The notes under the pieces were generated by a model. It ran no database searches, was not told the origin of the DNA, and saw only the letters and a program-made list of their open reading frames with translations. From Cellulomonas marina (GTDB taxonomy: Bacteria; Actinomycetota; Actinomycetes; Actinomycetales; Cellulomonadaceae): DNA of 64,000 nt. Position numbers and translations under genes: made by a program. The stretch lies in NCBI RefSeq assembly GCF_900111925.1, contig NZ_FOKA01000007.1, forward strand, positions 62,001-126,000. The letters run 5' to 3'. This document shows, one piece after another, positions 53,327 through 61,283 of the stretch (positions are counted from its first letter, which is position 1; every line of letters begins with the position of its first letter).

Positions 53327-54796
53327 CTGCCGCGCGCCGACGGGCCGGTCGACGACGACGACGCTCCCGCCGACCGTCCCCTCCCGCGCGGCGAGCACGA
53401 GCACCGCCTCCACCGCGGTGAGCACGGCGGGCCCCGTGGAGGCGGTGCGCGAGGCCCCGATCTCGACCGCCCAGTCCCCGCGCTCGGCGACGACCGTGCG
53501 GGTGCCGGCGCTGCGGTCGGCGGCCACCCCGCCGCGGGCGACGACGACGAGGTCCGCCGGCGCGTCGGCAGCCTCCGCGCCCCCGTCGTCGGTCGCGCCC
53601 CCGACCCGCGCCAGCACCGCCCACTCCGCGCCGCCCAGCACCTCCGTGGCGGACGCGGCGAGCGCGCACAGCCGCGGCAGCGTCCCCTGCCGGGGGGCGG
53701 CGAGCGCCGTGCTGGCCGCGACCAGGACGCGCTCGGCGGTGACCGTCGGGTCGGCCAGCGGCACCGCCGCCGACCGGCGGGCCCGGGCCCGGGCCCGTTT
53801 GGCGCGGTACTGGGCCGCGTCCGCGCGCCGGAACAGGTGGCGGGCGGAGACCGCACCCGACACGGCGGTCGAGGCCACGCCGTAGGAGATGGACGCGCCG
53901 TGGGCGAGCGGGAAGGCGGCCACCGTCCGCTCCATCGCCTCCGCGACCGCGACGCGCGGCTGCCCGACGACGACGAGGCAGAACTCGTCGCCGCCGATGC
54001 GGGCGGGCGTGCAGCCGGGCAGCGCGTCGGCGACCCGGCGCAGCACGTCGGCGACCGAGCGCAGCAGGTCGTCGCCCACGTCGTGGCCCAGCTCGTCGTT
54101 GACGCGCTTGAGCCCGTCGACGTCGCACATGACGATGACCGTCTCCTCGCCGGAGGCGAGCGCGGAGGCCGCGGCCGTGTCCGCCACGCGGCGGTTGCCG
54201 AGCCCGGTCAGCGGGTCGTCGGCGACGAGGTGCGCGACCTGCTCCTCGAGGTCGACGCGGGCCACCGCACCGGTGAGCATCGCGGCGACGACCTCCGCCC
54301 GCGCGAGGTCCTCGGCCGTGAAGGGGCCGGAGCCGGCGCGCCGCCCGGCGATGACGTGCCCCCAGGTCGAGCCGTTCACCAGCAGCGGGACGTCGACGGC
54401 GCTGGCCATGCCGAAGTCGCGCAGGACCCCGACGTCCCCGCTGCCGCCCGGTGCGGCGGGGTGCACCGCCGGGTCGTGCCAGAAGTGCCCGGTCTGCTCG
54501 GCGATGAGCCGCGCGAGGTACGGGCGGTCCTCCGTGCGCACCTGCCGCGTCGCGAGCCACGTGTCGCGCGCGCCCGTCGGCACGGGGTCCACGGCGATGG
54601 AGGTGCTCGTGTGCTGCTCGATCCGCCGGACGCCGACGAGGTCCGCCCGCAGCACCTGCCGCGCGCCGGCGGCCCCGATGCGGGCCACCTCCTCCAGCGT
54701 GCCCCCGGCCTGCAGGCGGCGGGCGACGAGCGCGAGCCGGGACGCGTCGCCGAGCGGCGGCTCCGGCGTCGCGCCGGGCAGCCTCTGCGTCGTCAC
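53321..54796 (-). CDS. GAF-GGDEF diguanylate cyclase
   Basis: I chose the GTG at 54796 because GGAGG lies five bases before it; an earlier GTG at 54808 is possible. The 491-residue soluble protein has a GAF domain (EEVARIGAAGARQVLRADLV; MASAVDVPLLVNGSTWGHVI), then a GGDEF domain with VADDPLTGLGNRRVADTAAA, MCDVDGLKRVNDELGHDVGD and RIGGDEFCLVVV. About 130 further residues form a second GAF-like remnant (ERVLVAASTALAAPRQ; AEWAVLARVGG). It should synthesise cyclic-di-GMP. The 12-base element CCGGACGGGTGA lies 74 bases upstream. Confidence 0.9.
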   Translation of the reverse strand: MTTQRLPGATPEPPLGDASRLALVARRLQAGGTLEEVARIGAAGARQVLRADLVGVRRIEQHTSTSIAVDPVPTGARDTWLATRQVRTEDRPYLARLIAEQTGHFWHDPAVHPAAPGGSGDVGVLRDFGMASAVDVPLLVNGSTWGHVIAGRRAGSGPFTAEDLARAEVVAAMLTGAVARVDLEEQVAHLVADDPLTGLGNRRVADTAAASALASGEETVIVMCDVDGLKRVNDELGHDVGDDLLRSVADVLRRVADALPGCTPARIGGDEFCLVVVGQPRVAVAEAMERTVAAFPLAHGASISYGVASTAVSGAVSARHLFRRADAAQYRAKRARARARRSAAVPLADPTVTAERVLVAASTALAAPRQGTLPRLCALAASATEVLGGAEWAVLARVGGATDDGGAEAADAPADLVVVARGGVAADRSAGTRTVVAERGDWAVEIGASRTASTGPAVLTAVEAVLVLAAREGTVGGSVVVVDRPVGARQG

Positions 54797-54870
54797 CGCG
54801 TCCTCCACGCGCCCATCTTGCTGTCCCCCGGGAACGGGCACGAGGGCACGGCCCTGTCCGGACGCACGCG

Positions 54871-54882
54871 TCACCCGTCCGG
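54871..54882 (-). promoter_or_regulatory. CCGGACGGGTGA element upstream of the GAF-GGDEF gene
   Basis: Read on the minus strand this is CCGGACGGGTGA, identical to 25028-25039 (fasciclin gene) and 56304-56315 (serine protease gene), always in the sense orientation relative to the gene. Binding protein unknown. Confidence 0.45.
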
Positions 54883-54923
54883 CAGACCCCGTGGCCTCGT
54901 CGAGGGGGGGTGAGGACGGGGGG

Positions 54924-55181
54924 CTACTGCGCGTGCAGCGCCCCGACCACGCGGACGTGCACGCCGACGCCGCGGACCGCCGCGGGCACGCCGTCGGTGG
55001 GCACGCCGTCCGTGGCGCCGGTCGCCGCACCGGCGCCGCGCTCGCCCGACAGGTTGACCTGGAGCTCGTAGTCGTCGCCCGGCGCGAGCCGCCGGATGCC
55101 GATGCCGCGCACGTCGTCCCGTCCCGCGAGCGCGGACGCCAGCTGCGCCTTCGCGACGCGGGCCTCCTCGATGCCGGCCAT
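54924..55181 (-). CDS. 85-residue companion of the serine protease (protease N-domain-like)
   Basis: The ATG at 55181 is preceded by GGAGG with a 9-base spacer. The peptide has an N-terminal helix (ARVAKAQLASALAGRDDVRG), a strand GIGIRRLAPGDDYELQVNLS, a Gly/Thr-rich loop, then VPAAVRGVGVHVRVVGALHA. This G-x-G...Y-x-L-x-V...V-P-x-x-V-x-G-V pattern resembles the N-terminal domain of NAL1-like trypsin-fold proteases. It starts 42 bases after the protease gene on the same strand. A regulatory or inhibitory partner of that protease is a reasonable guess, not shown. Confidence 0.7.
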   Translation of the reverse strand: MAGIEEARVAKAQLASALAGRDDVRGIGIRRLAPGDDYELQVNLSGERGAGAATGATDGVPTDGVPAAVRGVGVHVRVVGALHAQ

Positions 55182-55223
55182 GGTCCCTGCCTCCCCCGGT
55201 CCCGCGGGGGCTGCGGGGACCGG

Positions 55224-56273
55224 TCAGACGAGCGTGGCGTCGAGCGCCGAGAGCACGGCGTCGATGGGGTTGACGTACGTCAGCCCGGTGCCATTCTCGC
55301 CCCCCGACTCCGACCCCGCAAAGAGCAGGCCCACGGCCACACCGCCCTGGGTGTACACGAGCGACCCGGAGTCACCACCACGGCTGAACGGGCCCGTGCC
55401 GGTGGACTCGACCTCGATCTGGTCGTCGAAGGCCAGGTCCCCCAGACCCTCGCCGTAGCCGACGACGACGTCGTCGAGCTCGATCGCGGTGATGCGCCCG
55501 GCCGTGACCGCGGTGGTGCGGCCCGTCTTGCCGACCGCCTCCCCGCCCAGGACGGCCGCCGTCGTGGTGATGCGGCCCACGGGGTACGTCGGGTCGACGG
55601 CCTCGGGGTCGTCGAGCAGGGCGACCGCCGCGTCGACGAGCGCGGTCCGTCCGGGGGCGAGCGGGACGGTCGCCGCGAGGGTCCCGATCCGGTCCCGGGA
55701 GGCGGTGCCGCCGTCCGCCGGGCCGGGCTGCACGACGACGTCGCCCACCTGCGCCGCGGGCGACCCGGCGAGGACGTGGTAGTTCGACAGCACGTGCAGC
55801 GCGCCGCCCACGGTGACGAACGCGCCCAGGGTGCCCGCGGAGACGTCCACGTGCGCCACCGAGATGCCCGGCCGCAGCGGCCGGGTGCGGTCGGTGGGGC
55901 CGAGCGCCAGGGCCGTGGCCACCGGTGGCCTCGGCCCGACCGTCCCCGCGAGCGGGCGGATGCGTCCGGTGCGCCGCACGTCCACCGCGCTCCCGCCCTC
56001 CTGCGCGAGCCGCCGGGCCACCGCGCGCACCTGCGGCAGCCCCAGCCGGTAGCGCACCGCCACGCCGAAGGACCCGTCGTGCCGGGGCGCCAGGCCCACG
56101 GCGACGGCCGGCCGCGCCTCCTCCGCCCCGGCCGCGCGCACCCGCGTGCTCTCGAGCTCACGGGCCAGCGCCAGCAGGTCCCCCTTCCGCCGGCGCGCCT
56201 CCTCGTGGCCGAGACCCGTGCCACCCGTCGTGCCACCCGTCGTGCCCTGCCGTGCTGCCCCCGTGCCGTTCAT
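55224..56273 (-). CDS. NAL1-like trypsin-fold serine protease
   Basis: A 349-residue protein without a signal peptide. The N-terminal domain (GHEEARRRKGDLLALAREL; VAVGLAPRHDGSFGVAVRYR) precedes a chymotrypsin-fold domain with VDVSAGTLGAFVTVGG, LHVLSNYHVLAGSP (His), TALVDAAVALLDDPEAVDP (Asp), GKTGRTTAVTAGRITAI and FSRGGDSGSLVYTQGGVAVG (Ser). This layout matches plant NAL1 and bacterial relatives, which are thought to work inside cells. Its substrate is unknown. A repeated CTCACCCGTCCGG-type element lies directly upstream. Confidence 0.88.
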   Translation of the reverse strand: MNGTGAARQGTTGGTTGGTGLGHEEARRRKGDLLALARELESTRVRAAGAEEARPAVAVGLAPRHDGSFGVAVRYRLGLPQVRAVARRLAQEGGSAVDVRRTGRIRPLAGTVGPRPPVATALALGPTDRTRPLRPGISVAHVDVSAGTLGAFVTVGGALHVLSNYHVLAGSPAAQVGDVVVQPGPADGGTASRDRIGTLAATVPLAPGRTALVDAAVALLDDPEAVDPTYPVGRITTTAAVLGGEAVGKTGRTTAVTAGRITAIELDDVVVGYGEGLGDLAFDDQIEVESTGTGPFSRGGDSGSLVYTQGGVAVGLLFAGSESGGENGTGLTYVNPIDAVLSALDATLV

Positions 56274-56284
56274 CCTCGTCCCCT

Positions 56285-56328
56285 CCGGCTCAACTCGTCC
56301 GACTCACCCGTCCGGCTCACTCGTCCGC
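56285..56328 (-). promoter_or_regulatory. Repeated CGGACGGGTGAG-type element upstream of the serine protease
   Basis: Three to four imperfect 13-14 base units occur in a row (CGGCTCAACTCGTC, CGACTCACCCGTC, CGGCTCACTCGTC on the plus strand). The middle one (56304-56315) is the exact CCGGACGGGTGA element on the minus strand, 30 bases before the start codon. Tandem spacing suggests a cooperative binding site. Confidence 0.45.
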
Positions 56329-56381
56329 GTGCCTGCAGTGTGCCGGGGACCACTGACACGCGGCCCGTGGACCCGGCGACC

Positions 56382-58505
56382 TCAGCCCAGCACCTCGGGG
56401 TACGCCACCGCGTCCTCGTCCGTGCGCCCCAGCACGTGCTCGGCGAGGAACGCCTCGACCGTCCCGTACCAGACGGCCGCGTGCTGCGGGGTGAGCACCC
56501 AGTGGTTCTCGTCGGGGAAGTAGAGGAACCGGTGGGGGCTGCGCCCCTCGTCGTCGGCGGGCAGGCCGGAGCGGGACTGCAGCTCCCACCACAGGCGCAG
56601 GCCCTCCCCGATCGGCACGCGGTAGTCCTTGTCCCCGTGCACGACGAGCACCGGCGTCACGATCCGCTCGACCGAGCGGTGCGGGGAGTAGGCGGCCTCC
56701 ATCTCCGGCGTCATCTCCTCGCGCCAGTAGAAGGCGGCGTCCGTGGTGGGGCCGAACTGGTCGAGGGCCCAGAGGCTGGCGTGCGTGACGATCGCACGGA
56801 AGCGGTCCGTGTGCCCGGCGACCCAGTTGGCCATGTACCCGCCGAAGGACCCGCCCATGGCGGCCGTGCGGGTCTCGTCGACGTCCGGGCGGGCGACGGC
56901 GACGTCCGTGACCGCCATGAGGTCCGTGTACGGCTCGGCGCCCCACCGGCCCCAGCCCGCCTGCACGAAGTCCTGCCCGTACCCGGTGGACAGCGCGGGG
57001 TCCGGCAGGAGCACCGCGTAGCCGCGGGCGGCCATGATCCAGGGGTTCCACCGCCAGGACCAGGCGTTCCAGGAGCTCAGCGGACCGCCGTGGATCCACA
57101 GCAGCAGCGGGGCGGGGGCGTCGGCACCCGCCCCCTCGGGCAGGACGAGCCACGCCCGCACGGTCCGCCCGTCCTCGACGGTGGTCGAGACCTCGGTCAG
57201 CGTCCCGGGCAGCGGCGGCAGCGGGGCCGGCGCCCGCAGGGGCTCGGCGGCCACGGGCGCGCCGCCGGCGGCGACCGCCGCCAGGTCGAGGCGCACGGGG
57301 TGCGCGGGCGCGGCGTAGGACGTGCGCAGCGCGTAGACGGTCCGCCCGTCGGGCGACACCCGCACGTCGGTGAACGCCGCGTCATCGGCCGTGACGCGGA
57401 CGGGCTCGCCGCCGTCGAGGTCGAGGCGGAAGACGGGCGCGCGGCCCTCGTCGTCGGCCACCACGAGCACGCCGGAGGAGTCCGGCAGCCACACGGGGCC
57501 GTGCGGCCAGCGGTCCCAGCCGGGCGCGAGGACGCGGACCTCGGGCAGCCCGCCGCCCTCCACGGGCGCGAGCGGGACCACGGCGACGTGCGTGGACGGG
57601 GCCGTCGTCGGGCTCGACCGCCGCTCCGCCGCGAACGCCACCCAGCGGCCGTCGGGGGAGACCTCCGGGTGGCCGGCGTCCGTCGTCGGGTCGTCGACGA
57701 GGGTGCGGCGCTCGCCCGTCGCGACGTCCACCGCGACGAGCAGGCTGCGCTGGCCGCCGCCGGCCGTCGGCCGCATCCAGCCCGTGACGAGCGTGCGCCC
57801 GTCCGGGCTGAGCGCGACGGGCTGCTCGCGCAGGGCGCCGCGGGCGTCGGGGGTGACGTCCGCCAGGGCGACCCGGGCGTCGCTCTCCGCGGCCGCCGCC
57901 GGCGTGGTGTCGAGGCTCCCGACGAAGGCGTGCGGCGTGCCCGGGCCCAGGTCGTGGTCCCAGTACCGCACGGGGTAGGACTCGTGCAGGACGGCCTTCA
58001 CCTTGCGCTCGGTGCGCAGGTCGCGCAGGCGGTCGTCATCGGCGTCGTCCGTGGCGTGCGGCAGGACCTCGCTGGTGACGGCGACGACGGGGGCCGCCGT
58101 CGCGACGCGCAGCCCGCCGACCCCGGCGCCACGCCGGGCGACGAGGCGCGCCTCCCCGCCGTCGCGCGGCAGGAGCCACAGCGCCGGGCGGGGGTCGTCC
58201 TCGCCCTCGGCCTCCGGGTCGGGCCGGGCGGCCGTGACGAGCAGGTCGCCGTCGGGGGTGAAGGCGGCCCCGGACTCGCCGGTCGTGCCGCGGGTGAGGC
58301 GGCGCGCGGGCCGCTCACCTGCGGGGTCCACCTCCCACAACGCCGTCACGTACGCGGTGCGCTTGCGGTCGAGCGTCGCGACGGAGGTCACGAGACGCGT
58401 GCCGTCGGGCGAGAGCACGAGGCCCGCGGTCCGCGGCAGGGCGACGTAGGCGTCGAGGTCGTGGAAGGGCGTGGGCGCGTCGTTGGAGGTCACCGAGGAG
58501 GTCAC
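56382..58505 (-). CDS. S9-family prolyl oligopeptidase-like serine peptidase
   Basis: A 707-residue cytosolic peptidase from the GTG at 58505. The N-terminal beta-propeller has WD40-like PD40 repeats (LSPDGTRLVTSVATLDRKRT; PEVSPDGRWVAFAAERR; VRVSPDGRTVYALRTSY). The alpha/beta-hydrolase domain has LLLWIHGGPLSSWNAWSWRW, ALSTGYGQDFVQAGWGRWG, AAMGGSFGGYMANWVAGHTD (Ser), VVHGDKDYRVPIGEGLRLWW (Asp) and FPDENHWVLTPQHA (His). It fits acylaminoacyl-peptidase/S9C enzymes that degrade short peptides. Confidence 0.93.
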   Translation of the reverse strand: MTSSVTSNDAPTPFHDLDAYVALPRTAGLVLSPDGTRLVTSVATLDRKRTAYVTALWEVDPAGERPARRLTRGTTGESGAAFTPDGDLLVTAARPDPEAEGEDDPRPALWLLPRDGGEARLVARRGAGVGGLRVATAAPVVAVTSEVLPHATDDADDDRLRDLRTERKVKAVLHESYPVRYWDHDLGPGTPHAFVGSLDTTPAAAAESDARVALADVTPDARGALREQPVALSPDGRTLVTGWMRPTAGGGQRSLLVAVDVATGERRTLVDDPTTDAGHPEVSPDGRWVAFAAERRSSPTTAPSTHVAVVPLAPVEGGGLPEVRVLAPGWDRWPHGPVWLPDSSGVLVVADDEGRAPVFRLDLDGGEPVRVTADDAAFTDVRVSPDGRTVYALRTSYAAPAHPVRLDLAAVAAGGAPVAAEPLRAPAPLPPLPGTLTEVSTTVEDGRTVRAWLVLPEGAGADAPAPLLLWIHGGPLSSWNAWSWRWNPWIMAARGYAVLLPDPALSTGYGQDFVQAGWGRWGAEPYTDLMAVTDVAVARPDVDETRTAAMGGSFGGYMANWVAGHTDRFRAIVTHASLWALDQFGPTTDAAFYWREEMTPEMEAAYSPHRSVERIVTPVLVVHGDKDYRVPIGEGLRLWWELQSRSGLPADDEGRSPHRFLYFPDENHWVLTPQHAAVWYGTVEAFLAEHVLGRTDEDAVAYPEVLG

Positions 58506-58520
58506 GCCTCGTCCTACCAC

Positions 58521-58551
58521 GCGGGTCCGCGGGCGGTCCTGGTGGACCCGC
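58521..58551 (-). terminator. Terminator after the CopD-CtaG gene
   Basis: GCGGGTCC (58521-58528) pairs with GGACCCGC (58544-58551) just beyond the CopD-CtaG stop and before the S9 peptidase start. Confidence 0.5.
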
Positions 58552-58563
58552 CGCGTCCGGCCG

Positions 58564-60663
58564 TCACCGGCCGGCGTCGCCCCCCGAGCGGCTCGACAGC
58601 CGCGCGAGCATCGCGTTGTAGTCCTCGAGCTCGGTGTCCCCCGTGCGGGCCACGGTCCGGTCGCGGCGCCGGGCCACGCGCTCGTCGTCGCGCGCCCAGG
58701 CGAACACGAGTCCGACCGCGAGCGCCAGCGTCGGCAGCTCGCCGATGCCCCACGTGATCGCGCCACCCGCCTGCTGGTCGGCGAGCGCCGACGCGCCCCA
58801 CGGCCGCCCCATGAGGCCGAACCAGTCGGCGACGAGGAGCGAGCGCCCGGACACGAGCGCCACGCCGAAGAACGCGTGGAACGCCATCGTCGAGAACAGC
58901 AGGAGCAGCCGCTGCGGGAACCCCAGCCGCGTCGGACCCGGGTCGAGCCCGACCATCGCGTTGACGAACAGGTACCCCGCCACGGAGAAGTGCAGGATCA
59001 TCGCGACGTGCCCGACGTGGCTCTCCAGGGCCCACCGGAAGGCGTCGGTGTAGTAGAAGGCGATCATCGAGCCGACGAAGTTCACCGCCGCGACGACCGG
59101 GTGCGCGAGGAACGACCCCACCCGGCTGTGCACGAGCACGAGGATCCACTCGCGCGGCCCGCGGGACGCGTCGCCGGGGGTGCGCGCGGCCCGCACGGGC
59201 AGCGCCCGCAGCGCGAGCGTCACGGGCGCGGACAGCGCGACGAGCACCGGCACCACCATGACGAGCACCATGTGCTCGAGCATGTGGGCGCTGAACAGCA
59301 CCTTGCCGTAGGCGGCGGGGCCGCCGGAGGTGGTCCAGAAGAACACGGCCATGCCGGTGAGGAACGAGACCGTGCGCAGCACCGGCCACCGGTCCCCGCG
59401 GGCGCGCAGCCGCCGCACCCACCGCACGTAGACGACCGCCCCGCTGACGGCCGCCGTCGCGGCGAGGAGGTCCCAGCGCCACTCGGTCAGCCAGCGCAGC
59501 GCGGTGGGCTCGGGCGGGAGGGGCGCGCCGGTGAGGACCTCGGCCGGCGTGGGGTCGGTCGGCGCGTCGTCGGGCACGGGCGGCGCGGTGGACCCCAGCG
59601 CGACCGCGACCCCGGAGACGGCACCCATGACGGCGAGCTCGACCGCGACGAGCCGCCACAGCAGCCCCCGGACGGTGCCGACCCCCGGCCCGGCGGCGAG
59701 GCGGCCGACGACGCGGCGCCGGTGCGCCAGCCCCAGCAGCCCCAGCACCGCCAGCAGCCCGACCTTCGCCAGCAGCAGCAGGCCCCACGGCGTCGTGAGC
59801 CCGTCGAGCCCCGTCCGCAGGGCGCCGTTCACCGTGCCCGACACCGCGACGAGCACGAGGCACCACCCGGCGACGACCGAGAACCGCGACACCGCGGGCG
59901 CCACGTCGTCGCCCAGGCGGGGCCGCAGCACCGCGAGCGCCAGCAGGGCGCCCACCCAGATCGCGGCGCCGACGAGGTGCAGGAACATCGAGGAGACGGC
60001 GAGCTCGTGGCTGGCGGCCGCGGCGGAGTGGCCCGTCTGCGCCTGCTGCCACAGGGCCGCGAGCGCCACGAGGGACGTCCAGGCCGCCCCCGTCGGCGTC
60101 TGGACCAGCAGCGCCAGGACGGTGACGACGGCGGCGAGCGCGACCACCGACAGCGTCGTGCGGCCGAGCTCGATCTGCGTGACGTAGACGCCGAGCTGCG
60201 CCCCGAAGCCCGGGTCGAACGGCGCCTGCCCGGCCACCTGCGCGTACCGCAGCACGAGCCCGACGAGGGCCAGCACCGTCCACGCGCCGGCCGCGCCGGC
60301 GGCCAGCACACCGGCGGCCGGCCACGCCGTGCCGTCGACGACGGAAGAGCCCGGTCCGCGGCGGGAGCCGTCGCCCACCGCCGGCCGCCGGGGCAGGACG
60401 CCGACGGCGAGGACGAGCGCCCCCACGGTGAGCGCCGCCGCCAGCTCGGACAGCGTCGTGACGGCCGGCAGCCCCCAGCGGACGAGGGCGCCGGGGTCGA
60501 CGAGCTCGGGGGCGTCGGCGGCCCCCGACAGCACGAGCCCGACGAGGACCGCGACGAGCCCGGCCGCGACCGTCAGGGCGAGCAGCGCCACGGGACCGGG
60601 CGCGCGGCGCGCCGGCCGCGCCGGGGCTGCCGGGGCGGCGGTCGTGCTCACCGGCGCGTCCAC
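58564..60663 (-). CDS. CopD-CtaG membrane fusion (copper transport / cytochrome oxidase assembly)
   Basis: A 699-residue multi-pass membrane protein from a GTG at 60663. Residues about 30-350 are a CopD-type copper domain (LSELAAALTVGALVLAVGVL; SSMFLHLVGAAIWVGALLAL; SGTVNGALRTG). Residues about 400-660 are a caa3-type CtaG domain: SFLTGMAVFFWTTSGGPAAY, VLFSAHMLEHMVLVMVVPVL with paired His, AFYYTDAFRWALESHVGHVA and LFSTMAFHAFFGVALVSG. The fusion is common in actinobacteria and is thought to deliver copper to cytochrome c oxidase. It diverges from the Ddn-like gene. Confidence 0.93.
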   Translation of the reverse strand: MDAPVSTTAAPAAPARPARRAPGPVALLALTVAAGLVAVLVGLVLSGAADAPELVDPGALVRWGLPAVTTLSELAAALTVGALVLAVGVLPRRPAVGDGSRRGPGSSVVDGTAWPAAGVLAAGAAGAWTVLALVGLVLRYAQVAGQAPFDPGFGAQLGVYVTQIELGRTTLSVVALAAVVTVLALLVQTPTGAAWTSLVALAALWQQAQTGHSAAAASHELAVSSMFLHLVGAAIWVGALLALAVLRPRLGDDVAPAVSRFSVVAGWCLVLVAVSGTVNGALRTGLDGLTTPWGLLLLAKVGLLAVLGLLGLAHRRRVVGRLAAGPGVGTVRGLLWRLVAVELAVMGAVSGVAVALGSTAPPVPDDAPTDPTPAEVLTGAPLPPEPTALRWLTEWRWDLLAATAAVSGAVVYVRWVRRLRARGDRWPVLRTVSFLTGMAVFFWTTSGGPAAYGKVLFSAHMLEHMVLVMVVPVLVALSAPVTLALRALPVRAARTPGDASRGPREWILVLVHSRVGSFLAHPVVAAVNFVGSMIAFYYTDAFRWALESHVGHVAMILHFSVAGYLFVNAMVGLDPGPTRLGFPQRLLLLFSTMAFHAFFGVALVSGRSLLVADWFGLMGRPWGASALADQQAGGAITWGIGELPTLALAVGLVFAWARDDERVARRRDRTVARTGDTELEDYNAMLARLSSRSGGDAGR

Positions 60664-60824
60664 GCGTCCAGGGTAGGTGGCCCCCGCCGCGCGGCGGTCG
60701 CGCCGCCCGTCCCCTCTCAGGGGCGGCCCGGTGCACGACGACGCCGGTCACGACCCGGGGGCGACCCCGGTGAACGGAGGTGCTGGCGGGAATACGCGCC
60801 GCCCGGCCGGCCGTTGGCGCCGGC

Positions 60825-61262
60825 ATGCCCCTCACCGGTGAGTACGCCCCGTCCGACTCCGACTGGGCCCGGCAGCAGGCCGAACGCTTCGAGGCGTCCG
60901 GCGGCTCCGAGGCCAACGAGCTGCGGGGGGTGCCGATCGTCGTCATGACGAGCGTCGGCGCGCGCTCCGGCAAGCTGCGCAAGACGCCCGTCATGCGCGT
61001 CGAGCACGGCGGCGAGTACGCGGTCGTCGCCTCCAAGGGCGGTGCCCCCGAGCACCCGACCTGGTACCACAACGTCGTCGCGCAGCCGCACGTGGAGCTG
61101 CAGGACGGCCCGGTGCGCAAGGACTACGACGCCCGCGTCGTCACGGGCGACGAGCGCGCCGCCTGGTGGGAGCGGGCCGTGGCCGTGTGGCCGGACTACG
61201 CCGACTACCAGACGAAGACCGACCGCGAGATCCCGGTCTTCGTCCTCACCCCGCGCGACTGA
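60825..61262 (+). CDS. Ddn-like deazaflavin (F420)-dependent oxidoreductase
   Basis: A 145-residue split-barrel protein of the nitroreductase/deazaflavin family (M. tuberculosis Ddn relatives). Motifs: [40 protein letters not shown] (F420-phosphate contact region), [32 protein letters not shown] and [20 protein letters not shown], then IPVFVLTP. It probably reduces quinones or similar acceptors with F420H2. The start at 60825 matches the family length. Confidence 0.93.
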   Translation: MPLTGEYAPSDSDWARQQAERFEASGGSEANELRGVPIVVMTSVGARSGKLRKTPVMRVEHGGEYAVVASKGGAPEHPTWYHNVVAQPHVELQDGPVRKDYDARVVTGDERAAWWERAVAVWPDYADYQTKTDREIPVFVLTPRD

Positions 61263-61283
61263 GGCCGGCCCCGGCGACCCGGC

